This document shows, one piece after another, positions 35,004-45,457 of a stretch of 63,360 nt of DNA (position 1 is the first letter of the stretch; each line of letters begins with the position of its first letter). Position numbers and translations under genes: made by a program. The DNA is from Akkermansiaceae bacterium (lineage in GTDB: Bacteria; Verrucomicrobiota; Verrucomicrobiia; Verrucomicrobiales; Akkermansiaceae), in the NCBI GenBank assembly GCA_026421245.1, contig JAPKDJ010000015.1, positions 1 through 63,360 of the forward strand. Direction: 5' to 3'. A model generated the notes under the pieces. It did not search any database, had not been told where the DNA came from, and worked only from the letters and a program-made list of their open reading frames with translations.

Positions 35004-35608
35004 GAGTCCTTCGCAGGAACAGGAAACCCCATCCGGTCCAGTTGGTCCAGAACCAAGCCCACCGGAAGCCCCACGATATTGTCATAGTCTCCTTCGAACT
35101 TTTCGATAATCAGCTCACGATGATCCTGCGCCGCATATCCGCCTGCCTTATCCAGCACATACACCTTCGAGAGGTAATCCTCGATATCCAGTTCCCGTAA
35201 CTTCCTGAACTTCACAAAGGAGGTCCCCACCAATTCTGCTCGCTTCTCTCCACATGAAAGCGCCACTCCTGTATGAACTTCGTGGACCCGCCCACTGAAT
35301 TTCCGGAGATTCCCAGCCGCTTCCTCTAAATCGACGGGTTTCCCAAAAACCTCACCTCCCAATGACACAACAGTATCCGCCCCAATCACCATGGCCTCTG
35401 GTTTAGTCAGAGAGACCGACATGCACTTCAAACGAGCATTTGTGAGCGCCAAATCCCTGGGCGATAAATCACCACCCGATAATTCTTCGACATCGGGCGA
35501 GACAATTTGAAATGACAGCCCTGTCTCTGACAACAATTCGCGCCGACGCGGAGAGCTTGAAGCTAGAATCAGCTCCCAGTCGATCGATCCCTCGGATAAT
35601 CCAATCAC
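35000..35608 (-). CDS. maf: Maf-like nucleoside triphosphate pyrophosphatase
   Basis: A 202-residue protein with LASSSPRRRELLSETG (15-30), the VIGADTVVSLGGEVFGKP block and the Asp-containing IVGLPVG end. Maf proteins hydrolyse non-canonical or m5U/pseudouridine triphosphates and have been linked to septum formation. It lies just downstream of tRNA-Leu on the same strand and overlaps the lipid-kinase gene. The N-terminal 10 residues before the conserved start are extra, so a later start is possible. Confidence 0.92.
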   Translation of the reverse strand: MIGLSEGSIDWELILASSSPRRRELLSETGLSFQIVSPDVEELSGGDLSPRDLALTNARLKCMSVSLTKPEAMVIGADTVVSLGGEVFGKPVDLEEAAGNLRKFSGRVHEVHTGVALSCGEKRAELVGTSFVKFRKLRELDIEDYLSKVYVLDKAGGYAAQDHRELIIEKFEGDYDNIVGLPVGLVLDQLDRMGFPVPAKDS

Positions 35609-35639
35609 TTAAAAATCCTGATACCCGGGTGAAAAAAAA

Positions 35640-35726
35640 TGGTGCGCGCGAGAGGAATCGAACCTCCACGGGGTTGCCCCCACATGAACCTGAATCATGC
35701 GCGTCTACCAATTCCGCCACGCGCGC
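35640..35726 (-). tRNA. tRNA-Leu (anticodon CAG)
   Basis: On the minus strand the acceptor stem GCGCGCG/CGCGCGC is perfect. The anticodon arm CATGA/TCATG holds TTCAGGT with anticodon CAG. A class II variable arm (TGGGGGCAACCCCG) and a T arm GGAGG/CCTCT around TTCGATT are present, and CCA is encoded. A run of eight T follows immediately, which may terminate or punctuate transcription. Confidence 0.97.
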
Positions 35727-35842
35727 GACGGCCGAAAGAAATCACCCTATTTCCAAATTGGCAATCATATTTCGTGAAGGAAATCCCCCCATACGGGTGA
35801 ATGGTTTGGAATTTCTCCGCTCTTGGTGTCTCATAGCTCCGC

Positions 35843-36469
35843 ATGAAGGTCCTGATCACCGCTGGCCCCACCGTGGAGCCTATCGATCCCGTTCGCTACC
35901 TGACCAACCGGTCGTCTGGAAAGATGGGCTACGCTCTGGCAGCAGCAGCAGCCAAACGAGGCCACTCCGTCCTCCTAATCTCCGGCCCAACTTCTTTGGG
36001 GATTCCCGAAGGAATCGATTTCATCCCCATTGAAAGTGCCGCCGACATGTATCAGGCCGTTGAATCCCAGATCGGGAGACACGATATCGCCATCTTCGCT
36101 GCCGCTGTCGCTGACTACACTCCAGCTCAAGTTGCGGATCAGAAGCTTAAAAAAATGGGCGAGGAAATGATCATCACTCTGAAACGAACCAAAGACATCT
36201 TGGGTTCGGCCCGCGACATCATGGGTTTCAAAGGAAGGCTGGTGGGTTTTGCCGCCGAGACTGAAAACGTCGAAAACAACGCCCGTGGCAAGTGCCTGCG
36301 TAAAAAATGTGACCTCGTCGTGGCGAACGATGTCTCTCGCAAGGATATCGGTTTCGATTCCTCTGAGAACGAAGTCACCCTCGTTTACCCCGATCGATCC
36401 GAAGCCCTCCCGCAGGACAGCAAGGAGCATCTTGCCTATCATCTGATGGAAATTATCGAAGAACTCTAA
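35843..36469 (+). CDS. coaB: Stand-alone phosphopantothenate-cysteine ligase
   Basis: A 208-residue protein with LITAGPTVEPIDPVRYLTNRSSGKMG (the CoaB dinucleotide-binding start), AAAVADYTP (about 90), LKRTKDILGSA, FAAETE and VVANDVS motifs. CoaB joins cysteine to 4'-phosphopantothenate in CoA synthesis. In most bacteria it is fused to CoaC. Here only the CoaB domain is encoded, so a separate decarboxylase must exist elsewhere. It is divergent from the tRNA-Leu/maf operon and has no Shine-Dalgarno sequence. Confidence 0.9.
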   Translation: MKVLITAGPTVEPIDPVRYLTNRSSGKMGYALAAAAAKRGHSVLLISGPTSLGIPEGIDFIPIESAADMYQAVESQIGRHDIAIFAAAVADYTPAQVADQKLKKMGEEMIITLKRTKDILGSARDIMGFKGRLVGFAAETENVENNARGKCLRKKCDLVVANDVSRKDIGFDSSENEVTLVYPDRSEALPQDSKEHLAYHLMEIIEEL

Positions 36470-36821
36470 AGGATTCTTTACAGTTCCGGATTATTCCAGA
36501 CGGACCATTATTGGAAGGATCCCCGTGATCATATCGCTCATCTATTTGTGGTGAGATTCGCCCTCATCAAACTCAATCAGATTGGAATCTGAGTAGGTGC
36601 CATCATCAGCAGTTACTTTCTCTGGGCTGTTCTTTGAACCAAAAGAAAAATCATCTTCTCAGATGTCTATCAGGAGATCATTGCATCGACTTCTGGTTTC
36701 GAGACAATGAAAGGAACATGGTAGTCCTCGCGCCATTCTCCGTAATTCGGCCCCTCATGATTTACCTTTTCTTGTTCAATTAGAACCTCGCATCCTGAGG
36801 CCAATCCTTCATCCTCTCCCC
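36470..36821. other. Spacer with broken coding-like fragments
   Basis: The 352-bp gap has no gene I can support. On the minus strand VNHEGPNYGEWREDYHVPF continuing to EVDAMIS, and further down SKNSPEKVTADDGTYSD to HHK, look like coding sequence in two frames, each ended by a stop. The family is not recognised. The promoter of the phosphatase-ispF pair must lie at the right end. Confidence 0.35.
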
Positions 36822-37571
36822 GTGACCGAACTAGAAACCGCAGTCCACGCCGCCCAGGATGCAGGGAAGCTCCTTCGCGCGAATTTTCACGAGCCTAAAG
36901 CCGTCGATGAAGCCCTCCATCACGACCTGAAACTCGCTCTCGACAAAGAATCCCAGGATCTCATTACCGGAATCATTTTAGAGAAGTATCCTGACCATGC
37001 CATCTACGGCGAGGAAGGACTGGCCGGTGATCAGAGCTCCAATCACCAGTGGATCGTCGATCCCATTGATGGCACGGTGAATTTCTTTTACGGTATCCCC
37101 CACTTCTGCATTTCCATCGCAAAAAGGGTCGATGGTGAACTCGTGCTCGGCGTCATTTACGATCCCATGGTCAATGAACTGTGGACGATCGAAAAAGGCG
37201 GACAGCCACACCTCAATGGTAATCCGGTCACCGTAAGCACGCGGGAGAAACTTGAGGAATCTATTCTCTTTGTGGGGTGTGGAAAAGACGAGGAAGCACT
37301 CACCACCGGCTTGGTTCGATTCAAGAAAGGATCCCTCAAAGCCCGTAAAATGCGCATGATGGGGTCCGCCGCTCTCGGCATGGCCTACATCGCCTGCGGG
37401 CGTCTCGACGCTTACATCGAATCCCGCATCTCTCTTTGGGATATCGCGGCTGGACAGCTTATGATCGAATCAACTGGAGGCCGCGTTGATCTCGTTCCTC
37501 ATGAGAACAATCCCGATGTCTATTCCATCGTGGCCACCAACGGGAAAATCCCCATCGAAGAAATTTTATGA
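36822..37571 (+). CDS. Inositol monophosphatase family protein (SuhB-like)
   Basis: A 249-residue Mg-dependent phosphatase with a GTG start. It has GEEG (about 64-67), the metal-binding WIVDPIDGTVNFFYGIPHFC (about 79-98) and the second site WDIAAGQLMIESTGG (about 206). SuhB, HisN and CysQ share this fold. The substrate cannot be told apart. It overlaps ispF by ATGA, so the pair is translationally coupled. Confidence 0.9.
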   Translation: MTELETAVHAAQDAGKLLRANFHEPKAVDEALHHDLKLALDKESQDLITGIILEKYPDHAIYGEEGLAGDQSSNHQWIVDPIDGTVNFFYGIPHFCISIAKRVDGELVLGVIYDPMVNELWTIEKGGQPHLNGNPVTVSTREKLEESILFVGCGKDEEALTTGLVRFKKGSLKARKMRMMGSAALGMAYIACGRLDAYIESRISLWDIAAGQLMIESTGGRVDLVPHENNPDVYSIVATNGKIPIEEIL

Positions 37572-38068
37572 TCCGCTCAGGTATAGGATACGACGTTCAC
37601 CAATTCGCCGAAGGCCGACCGCTCATTCTGGGTGGCGTAGAGATTCCACACACTCACGGACTAGACGGCCATTCCGACGCTGATGTCTTGAGCCACGCCA
37701 TTGCCGATGCTGTTCTCGGAGCACTTGGTCTTCCCGATATTGGCTACTACTTCCCTCCCGGCGAGGAATCCTGCAAGGACATTTGCTCCCTTCGCATTCT
37801 TGAGAAATGCGCAGCGCTTTGTGAAGAGCAAGGCTACCAATTGATGAACGTCGATTCATCACTCGTCGCAGAAGCTCCAAAAGTCCTTCCCCACGCTCTC
37901 GCGATGAAAGAGAATATCTCCAAGTCTCTTGGGTTGACCGTGGCCGAAATTGGGATCAAAGCCACCACCAGCGAGACCATGGGTTTCGTTGGAAGGAAGG
38001 AAGGCATGGCGGCCTTCGCCACAGCCATGGTCGTCAAAAAAGACTGGCTTGCTCAAATATCAAATTAG
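37568..38068 (+). CDS. ispF: 2-C-methyl-D-erythritol 2,4-cyclodiphosphate synthase
   Basis: This enzyme makes the cyclodiphosphate of the MEP isoprenoid pathway. The 166-residue protein has SGIGYDVHQF (zinc ligands Asp and His), GGVEIPHTHGLDGHSDADVLSHA, and the C-terminal IKATTSETMGFVGRKEGMAA. Length is normal. It follows the phosphatase with a 4-nt overlap and converges on purF, also with a 4-nt overlap. Confidence 0.97.
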   Translation: MIRSGIGYDVHQFAEGRPLILGGVEIPHTHGLDGHSDADVLSHAIADAVLGALGLPDIGYYFPPGEESCKDICSLRILEKCAALCEEQGYQLMNVDSSLVAEAPKVLPHALAMKENISKSLGLTVAEIGIKATTSETMGFVGRKEGMAAFATAMVVKKDWLAQISN

Positions 38069-39993
38069 AGCGCCAAGTCGTAGCTTCGCCCAGTTTTCCC
38101 TTCACACCAATGCATGAAGGCCCGATTGACAACTGAGTAGCCACCGATAGTCGGATAGTCTCCGGTGAAATACCAGTCGCCTGACGACTCCGCATAAATT
38201 GATTTGTGAAGGTTTTCCACAGTCTGGTAGATCACCTCAACATCACCGTGCCAATCGATGTCCTCGGGATAAACAATCGCGGCGATCTCAGCGGAGATCT
38301 CCTCATTGGTGAAATTTTCATAGAGTTTCTTTACGGCATTTTTCCGTTCCTCGCGAGGCTTCTCCATCTCGGCAAGACAGTCCTGATAAACCTCCTCGAT
38401 CAATGCCGAATTTCCCGCCCGGTTGATGAGATTGATGGCTGCCTGAAATGCGATAAACTTGCCCATCTCAGACATGTCGATGCCGTAGCAATCTGGATAA
38501 CGAATCTGGGGAGCCGTGGAACAAATGACGATCTTGCCGGGCTTGGTTCGAGCCAGAATCTTGAGAATCGATTGCTTAAGGGTCGTTCCCCGGACAATGG
38601 AGTCATCAAGCACGACAAGATTTCCACCCACCGGAACGACTCCGTAAGAAATATCATAAACGTGTGACACCAATTGGTTTCGGCCGCTTTCCTGGGAAAT
38701 GAACGTCCTAAGTTTAATGTCTTTGTGAGCGATTTTCTCACCCACCGGCCAGTTTCGCATGACCAGTTCATCGAGCTTCGCTTCGTCGAGTTTTCCGGCT
38801 TTGAGAGAAGCGAGGAGGTCATCATGAACCCGTTTACGCCGATGAAGTCGCAATCCATCCATGAGCCCATAATAAGCGGTCTCCGCAGTATTTGGGACGA
38901 AGGAGAAAACCGAATTTTTAAAGTCCTCGTCGATTGACTCAACGATCTGGTCGACCAGAGCTGCCCCCATCGCCTTCCGTTCGAGATAAATCTCGGGATC
39001 GTTCCCCCGTGAGAAATAAATACGCTCAAAGGAACACGGCTTGGGTTCGACCTTGGGCGCAAAACGCTCCGATTGATGATCTCCATTGTTCTTGATCGTC
39101 ATCACGGTGCCTGGATCAAGCGCCTTCACCTCATCCTGCTCGGCTTCAAAAACCGTCATCAAGGGAACCCGTTCACTGGCGAAAGCAATCATCTCGTCAG
39201 TCTCGTAGTAATGGCACGGGCGAATCCCGTGAGGATCCCGCATCACAAAAAGGTCTCCATTTCCCACCACCCCGGAAATGCAGTAGCCACCGTCCCACCC
39301 CTTCGCCGACTCCGCGACAATGTGGGCGAGATTGAGACGGGCCGAAATCTGCTCTGCGGTATGATCTCCGGGAATCCCTTCATCTCGAAGCTCTCGGTAA
39401 ATATCGGTATGGGCTTCGTCAAGATGGAAGCCAATCTCCTCCAGAACAGTCTGGGTATCTGTCCCGAAGACAGGGTGTTGGCCACGATCCATCATTCGCT
39501 CGTTGAGCGAATCAGTGTTGGTCATGTTGAAGTTCCCCATCACCATGAGGGTCCGTGTTGGCCAGTTACTTCGGCGCAAATAGGGGTGACATGACCCATC
39601 ATCAAATTGGCCCGAAGTGCCATAACGAAGATGCCCCATGTAAACGTCACCGGCAAAGTCGAAACTGCGGCGAAGATCTTCAGGATTCTCCCGATCAATC
39701 AATCCCTTCCGGTGTTTTTTAGAGAGGTCCTTCAATTCCGACCGAAAGAGCTTGGACAGAGAGTCTTTCTTGGAATCACGACGACGAAAAATATAAGGCT
39801 GACCGGCGGGCATTCCGATCTTGGCACAACCAATTCCCACCCCGTCCTGTCCGCGGTTATGCTGCTTTTCCATCAAGAGGAAGAGCTTGTTAAACCCCCA
39901 AAGCGCCGAGCCGTATTTATCCTGAAAATAGGCCAGCGGTTTCTTAAGGCGGACTACCGCAATTCCGCATTCGTGGGTGAGAGAATCGCTCAT
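38065..39993 (-). CDS. purF: Amidophosphoribosyltransferase, long form
   Basis: This is the first committed step of purine synthesis, moving the amide of glutamine onto PRPP. The 642-residue protein has an Ntn-hydrolase domain whose nucleophile is Cys9 (THECGIAVV). The first eight residues must be removed or the start lies elsewhere. The PRPP-binding block is at LVVLDDSIVRGTTLKQSI (about 475). The protein is 130-170 residues longer than E. coli PurF, with an insert and a C-terminal extension, as in some Bacteroidota and Verrucomicrobiota. It follows purM by 14 nt in one operon. Confidence 0.92.
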   Translation of the reverse strand: MSDSLTHECGIAVVRLKKPLAYFQDKYGSALWGFNKLFLLMEKQHNRGQDGVGIGCAKIGMPAGQPYIFRRRDSKKDSLSKLFRSELKDLSKKHRKGLIDRENPEDLRRSFDFAGDVYMGHLRYGTSGQFDDGSCHPYLRRSNWPTRTLMVMGNFNMTNTDSLNERMMDRGQHPVFGTDTQTVLEEIGFHLDEAHTDIYRELRDEGIPGDHTAEQISARLNLAHIVAESAKGWDGGYCISGVVGNGDLFVMRDPHGIRPCHYYETDEMIAFASERVPLMTVFEAEQDEVKALDPGTVMTIKNNGDHQSERFAPKVEPKPCSFERIYFSRGNDPEIYLERKAMGAALVDQIVESIDEDFKNSVFSFVPNTAETAYYGLMDGLRLHRRKRVHDDLLASLKAGKLDEAKLDELVMRNWPVGEKIAHKDIKLRTFISQESGRNQLVSHVYDISYGVVPVGGNLVVLDDSIVRGTTLKQSILKILARTKPGKIVICSTAPQIRYPDCYGIDMSEMGKFIAFQAAINLINRAGNSALIEEVYQDCLAEMEKPREERKNAVKKLYENFTNEEISAEIAAIVYPEDIDWHGDVEVIYQTVENLHKSIYAESSGDWYFTGDYPTIGGYSVVNRAFMHWCEGKTGRSYDLAL

Positions 39994-40007
39994 GATATTT
40001 TAAGGAG

Positions 40008-41000
40008 CTAGGATTGGACCGTTACGGTCACACCATCACCATTACGAATTTCACCCAAAACAATTCCACCTGGGCCACTCGTGCAAGCGGCGTCAGCGTC
40101 ATTTGAGGCAACAATCGCCACCCAGCCAATGCCCATATTGAAGGCATTAAAACGGTCTTCTGGATCGGCATGAGCGAGAAGTTTTTGGACAGGTTCACTT
40201 TCCCAATAAGGAATGGTTAAATCAGCTCCCATTCCGCGTAAAAGTCTCTCAAGATTTTCAGGTAGGCCGCCACCCGTGATATGGGCAAACGCCCTGGCTC
40301 GAATTCCGTCCGTCCTAAAACCATTGGTTACGTCGTGATAGAGACGAGTCGGAGCGAGCATCGACCGAATTTCCTCCTCGTTAAACTCCGAGCCGTGTTC
40401 AGCCAGAATACGACGACAAAGGCTCCAGCCATTCGCATGGAAACCATCTGAACGGTAACCCACAAGGACGTCGCCTTCCTGGATTGTCTCAGGCTGAATG
40501 AGATCCTCCTTTTCAACCGCTCCGACACAGAAACCGGAAAGCTCAACGACATCGTGAGGAACGAGTCCGGGCATCTCGGCGGTTTCGCCACCGGCAAGAA
40601 TACAACCGCAGTCCTCAAGGTAATCGCACATTCCAGAAATCAACCGCTTAATCCGCTCGGGTTGGAGTTTTTCGATTCCGATGTAATCAAGGAAAAGGAG
40701 CGGGTCTCCACCCGTCGTGATGATGTCATTCACACTCATCGCAACCAGATCCTTCCCGGCCTCGGCTTCCATCCCGTGCTCCAAAAGAAGCTCCAGCTTC
40801 GTCCCAACGCCATCGCACCCTGTCACAATGACCGGATTCTGATAGTCGCTGAGATCAAAGGCCGCAGCAAAGAGGCCAAATGAATTGTGAAGTTTCCGCT
40901 GCTTCTGAGTTCGAGAGACATCTGCCTTTATCTCGTTAACCAAAGCCGCGGCGGCCCGGGTATCAACTCCTGCTTCTTGGTAAGTGACCTTGTTACCCAT
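40008..41000 (-). CDS. purM: Phosphoribosylformylglycinamidine cyclo-ligase
   Basis: A 330-residue AIR synthetase, the fifth step of purine synthesis. Visible motifs: VTGCDGVGTKLELLL (about 59-73), MSVNDIITTGGDPLLFLDYI (about 88-107) and AGGETAEMPGLV (about 136). The C-terminal part (HITGGGLPENL) is also conserved. It is the first gene of the purM-purF operon. An inverted repeat centred at 41082 lies upstream. Confidence 0.95.
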   Translation of the reverse strand: MGNKVTYQEAGVDTRAAAALVNEIKADVSRTQKQRKLHNSFGLFAAAFDLSDYQNPVIVTGCDGVGTKLELLLEHGMEAEAGKDLVAMSVNDIITTGGDPLLFLDYIGIEKLQPERIKRLISGMCDYLEDCGCILAGGETAEMPGLVPHDVVELSGFCVGAVEKEDLIQPETIQEGDVLVGYRSDGFHANGWSLCRRILAEHGSEFNEEEIRSMLAPTRLYHDVTNGFRTDGIRARAFAHITGGGLPENLERLLRGMGADLTIPYWESEPVQKLLAHADPEDRFNAFNMGIGWVAIVASNDADAACTSGPGGIVLGEIRNGDGVTVTVQS

Positions 41001-41113
41001 GCGCTAGGACTGTTTTAAGCTCCTTCACCGGATCGTCACGCCTTTTCCTCTCCAATTGATCAAGAGATGCCGAATTCGAATAATTCGAAGGGTTTCTGGG
41101 GCTAGAGAGACAT

Positions 41114-41911
41114 ATGAAAATATGGATTCCTCCCCTCCCACTGGCCTTTCCGGCCAGTGCCGCCCCTGATTACTTTAAGAATGTCAATATTCCCAAAAAC
41201 GCGCGCCTAAAGAAAACATCACCCCGCAAGCTGACTTATTCGATGACTTGGGATGGCCATTTGAAGGCAGGGAGTTTCGACATTCTCTTTGGTGAAAAAG
41301 ACCCTCGCTACCCGAAACGATTTCATCGTTCGCTCATATGGTGGTAGCACTGGCTGGGCCCATCCCCTTTTCCCTGACAAATTCAACTACACCAGCTTCC
41401 TGAACCTCCAAAATCTTCGACCCATTATGTTTGTAGGCATCGAGAAGGATAGAAAGGAAGTCGACGACCTTAAGCTATCGCTTCCCTTTAAAGGGAGACT
41501 CCGGGACCGAAAAAGATGTTGAGGGAGGTGTCGCCAAGACTAAATCGACTAATTCTCCTACCCGTATTCATTCGATCTCTTCAGCGACCTCCTTCAGATC
41601 TGCAGCATGTCTCTTCAAAATGGCGAAACCGTCGTGATGCCCTTCCTCCCGGTGACCATCCCTTATCTTGTGATAAATCAAGGTCCTCGGGCGAGAAAAA
41701 CATATGGGCAGGAAATGCATTAAGCTCACGATTGGCCTCCAAAAAAGCGACGTCGAGATGTCACTCAAACATTATAAAAAATTGAAGATCACCACCGCTT
41801 GGCTCTCCGCCGATGTTTAGCGGGATCCGGTCGAGATTAATGCCAAGGTCTTCGTTGGTCACATCCGCGTCTTCCTGATGAAGCACAAGAATCGGCAAGC
41901 TTCGAACACCA
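41114..41911 (+). pseudogene. DUF3108-like secreted protein, degenerate
   Basis: The 990-bp gap between purM and rplQ holds successive pieces of one protein in several frames. The first is a signal-like start MKIWIPPLPLAFPASAAPDY and LTYSMTWDGHLKAGSFDILF. The next is DFIVRSYGGSTGWAHPLFPD in another frame. Then FDLFSDLLQICSMSLQNGE, and finally AWLSADV, a TAG, RDPVEINAKVFVGHIRVFL. The order and motifs (strand pattern and the closing 'WLS-D-RLPV-I-AKVFVG') fit DUF3108. At least three frame changes and one stop are needed, so it is not functional as written. Confidence 0.6.
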
Positions 41912-41933
41912 AAAACGGTTTCAATTTTCACAC

Positions 41934-41972
41934 AAAAACGGCCGACTTCTCTTTCGAGAATCGGCCGTTGTG
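41934..41972 (-). terminator. Terminator of the rpoA-rplQ operon
   Basis: A 9-bp stem AACGGCCGA/TCGGCCGTT with a 15-nt loop lies 22 nt after the rplQ stop. On the minus strand it runs into TTTTT. On the plus strand a shorter T run follows after a few bases. Confidence 0.82.
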
Positions 41973-41993
41973 AATTTTTAAGACGCCAGGATT

Positions 41994-42428
41994 TTACTCC
42001 TCACCCTCTTCTTCGGTGTCCTCAATGTCGATATCATCGACAAGGTTCTCGAGGTCAACCCACTCGATGAATGCCATCGGTGCGGAATCGCTGGGGCGCG
42101 GTCCGAGCTTGGTGATACGGCAGTATCCACCGGGGCGATCACCGACGACTGGAGCAACCACGTCAAAGAGCCGCTTTACGCTCTTGGCCTGACGGAGGAA
42201 ACGGAAAGCCATGCGGCGGGCATGCACTTGGCGATCATCAATCGGAGCGCCGTCTTCTTTTTTAGTCAAGGTGATCAGCTTCTCTGCGATGGGGCGGAGA
42301 GCCTTGGCCTTGGCGACCGTGGTGCGAATGCGACCGTGCTCGATGAGAGCGCAGGCTTGGTTGGCAAGCAGAGAACGACGATGGCCGTCTTTGCGCTGGA
42401 GTCTTACTGTTTTACAACGATGTCTCAT
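41994..42428 (-). CDS. rplQ: Ribosomal protein bL17
   Basis: A 144-residue protein with the diagnostic start MRHRCKTVRLQRKDGHRRSL, TVAKAKALRPIAEKLIT, GGYCRITKLGPRPSDSAPMA and a short acidic tail (EEGEE). It is the last gene after rpoA, the standard order. Confidence 0.97.
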   Translation of the reverse strand: MRHRCKTVRLQRKDGHRRSLLANQACALIEHGRIRTTVAKAKALRPIAEKLITLTKKEDGAPIDDRQVHARRMAFRFLRQAKSVKRLFDVVAPVVGDRPGGYCRITKLGPRPSDSAPMAFIEWVDLENLVDDIDIEDTEEEGEE

Positions 42429-42468
42429 CAGTTTGGTTCTTTCTAAATTGCAAGGTTAGGAGCGACCC

Positions 42469-43599
<1,131 letters not shown>

Positions 43600-44077
43600 T
43601 ATTTTATTTTATTACCGGGTTTCCCTCTGGCGAGTGTGGTGCCCATTCGGGCGACCTCAGAGGACCGACGGCGGTTTTAAAGACTCGCGGGCGCGAAAAA
43701 GACCAGCTCCGGAGGGAGGATGCAATCCTTTTTTCTTTCGATTTCCTAAATATTCTCCCATTTGGGCCGGATTTTGAGGTGAAATCCCCGAAAGCTGGAT
43801 TATGGAGTCTAAGAAGAAATATTATGTTGAAGTCTCGCTAAAATCTGACCCGATTCAGCTGCGAAACCACTACCTTTGAAGGCTGGTGTCTTTGCGTAAG
43901 CCGTGCTGGAACCAGTTTCACCAAGTATTTCTCCAACAAAACTTATGGGAGCAGCAGAGAATTTCCGAACGAAACTTCTTAGTTTAATTAAAAATTCCCG
44001 CCGTGTGGACGGCAAACTCAGCAAGGCCACCATCGAGACAGGTCGTCAACTATTTAAAGATGCCTAAAGGTTTAACC
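43600..44077. other. Spacer upstream of rpoA and the photolyase gene
   Basis: This 478-bp divergent gap must hold the promoters of both flanking genes. A 40-codon plus-strand ORF (43945-44067, MGAAENFRTKLLSLIKNSRR then VDGKLSKATIETGRQLFKDA) looks coding. The same frame reads back through AVLEPVSPSISPTKLM to a stop, and MESKKKYYVEVSLKSDPIQL precedes it from 43801, suggesting a frameshifted small gene. The family is unknown. Confidence 0.35.
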
Positions 44078-45457
44078 ATGCTTCGTCAATATTCCCGCGC
44101 GATTCATTGGTTTCGCCGTGATCTCCGCCTGACAGACAACACCGCTCTTCGTGAAGCGACGATTCACTCTGGCGAAGTCATTCCTCTCTATATTTTGAGC
44201 CATTGGGAGAAAAATCATGCATGGACCGGAGGCAAACGGCAAAAATTTCTTTGCGAGTGCCTCGACTCACTCGCGGGAAATATTGATCACCTCGGAGGTG
44301 AATTGATCATCCGTAAGGGAGATGCGGTCAGCGAAATCCTGAAACTGGTTCGTGAATCCAAGGCCGAGGCGGTTTACTTCAATGAGGATGTCGATCCCTT
44401 CGGCCAGGAAATCGAGGCCCGGCTTAAAAAAGAATCCCCCGTCCCCGTTCACAGCTACCAGGATGCCGCTCTCCATGGTCCGGAGGACGTTCTCAAAGGC
44501 GACGGAACTCCCTACCGCGTCTACACCCCTTTTTCGAAACGTTGGATCCCACTAGAAAAGCCAAAACCGAAGGGACGCCCGAAACAGCTCAAATCCCCTG
44601 TGGGAATCAAATCACTTCCGCTCCCCACACTCAAGACGTGGGGACTACAAGACGAAGACTGGGAAACAGTCCCGGGAGGCGAAAAAGCGGCCCGACAACG
44701 GATGAAAGAAGCACTCTCCGGCCGCCTCGCTCGATACGAAGACACGCGCGATATTCCCTCGGTCCTCGGAACCAGCCGTCTGTCGCAAGACCTCCGGTGG
44801 GGCACTCTCTCAATCCGCGAACTTTACCAAAAATCCAGACAATGTGGTTCTGCCCAATACCTTAAGGAATTGGCTTGGCGGGAGTTTTACTTCCAAATCC
44901 TCCACCACTTTCCCGATGTATTGCAGTGGGAGTTTAATTCCGTTTGGCGCGGCCTTCCCTGGGATGAACCAGAAGAGCAGTTTGAAGCGTGGAAGACCGG
45001 CCAAACTGGCATCCCCATCATCGACGCCGGTATACGAGAGCTCCTCACCACTGGATTCATGCACAATCGGGTGCGCATGATCGTCGCCATGTTTCTCACC
45101 AAGGACCTCCATCTGGACTGGCGACTCGGAGAGCAATTCTTCGCCCAGCACCTCCTTGATGGCGAAATCGCCTCAAACAACGGAGGCTGGCAATGGAGCG
45201 CCGGCACCGGAGCTGATGCCGCCCCCTACTTTCGCATTCAGAATCCATGGTCTCAGACCAAGCGATTTGATCCGAATGGAGAATACATCAGGCGTTGGCT
45301 ACCAGAGCTTAGGAATGTTGACCCCAAGCTTTTTCAGATGTCGCCTGAAAAAGATCAGTCAATCGCCCCTAATTATCCCCATCCCATCATCGATCACGCA
45401 GAAGAAAGGCTGCAGACGCTTGCGATCTTCAAAAAACATCGCGAACAACAACGCTAG
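44078..45457 (+). CDS. Deoxyribodipyrimidine photolyase (cryptochrome/photolyase family)
   Basis: A light-driven, FAD-dependent enzyme that splits UV-induced cyclobutane dimers. The frame is open from 44003, but the ATG at 44078 has a weak AAAGG spaced 7 nt before it and starts MLRQYSRAIHWFRRDLRLTD, the normal N-terminus. The product is 459 residues. Antenna domain 1-130, then the FAD domain with ELAWREFYFQILHHFP (about 265-280) and WQWSAGTGADAAPYFRIQNP (about 380-400), all typical of class I CPD photolyases. Confidence 0.93.
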   Translation: MLRQYSRAIHWFRRDLRLTDNTALREATIHSGEVIPLYILSHWEKNHAWTGGKRQKFLCECLDSLAGNIDHLGGELIIRKGDAVSEILKLVRESKAEAVYFNEDVDPFGQEIEARLKKESPVPVHSYQDAALHGPEDVLKGDGTPYRVYTPFSKRWIPLEKPKPKGRPKQLKSPVGIKSLPLPTLKTWGLQDEDWETVPGGEKAARQRMKEALSGRLARYEDTRDIPSVLGTSRLSQDLRWGTLSIRELYQKSRQCGSAQYLKELAWREFYFQILHHFPDVLQWEFNSVWRGLPWDEPEEQFEAWKTGQTGIPIIDAGIRELLTTGFMHNRVRMIVAMFLTKDLHLDWRLGEQFFAQHLLDGEIASNNGGWQWSAGTGADAAPYFRIQNPWSQTKRFDPNGEYIRRWLPELRNVDPKLFQMSPEKDQSIAPNYPHPIIDHAEERLQTLAIFKKHREQQR

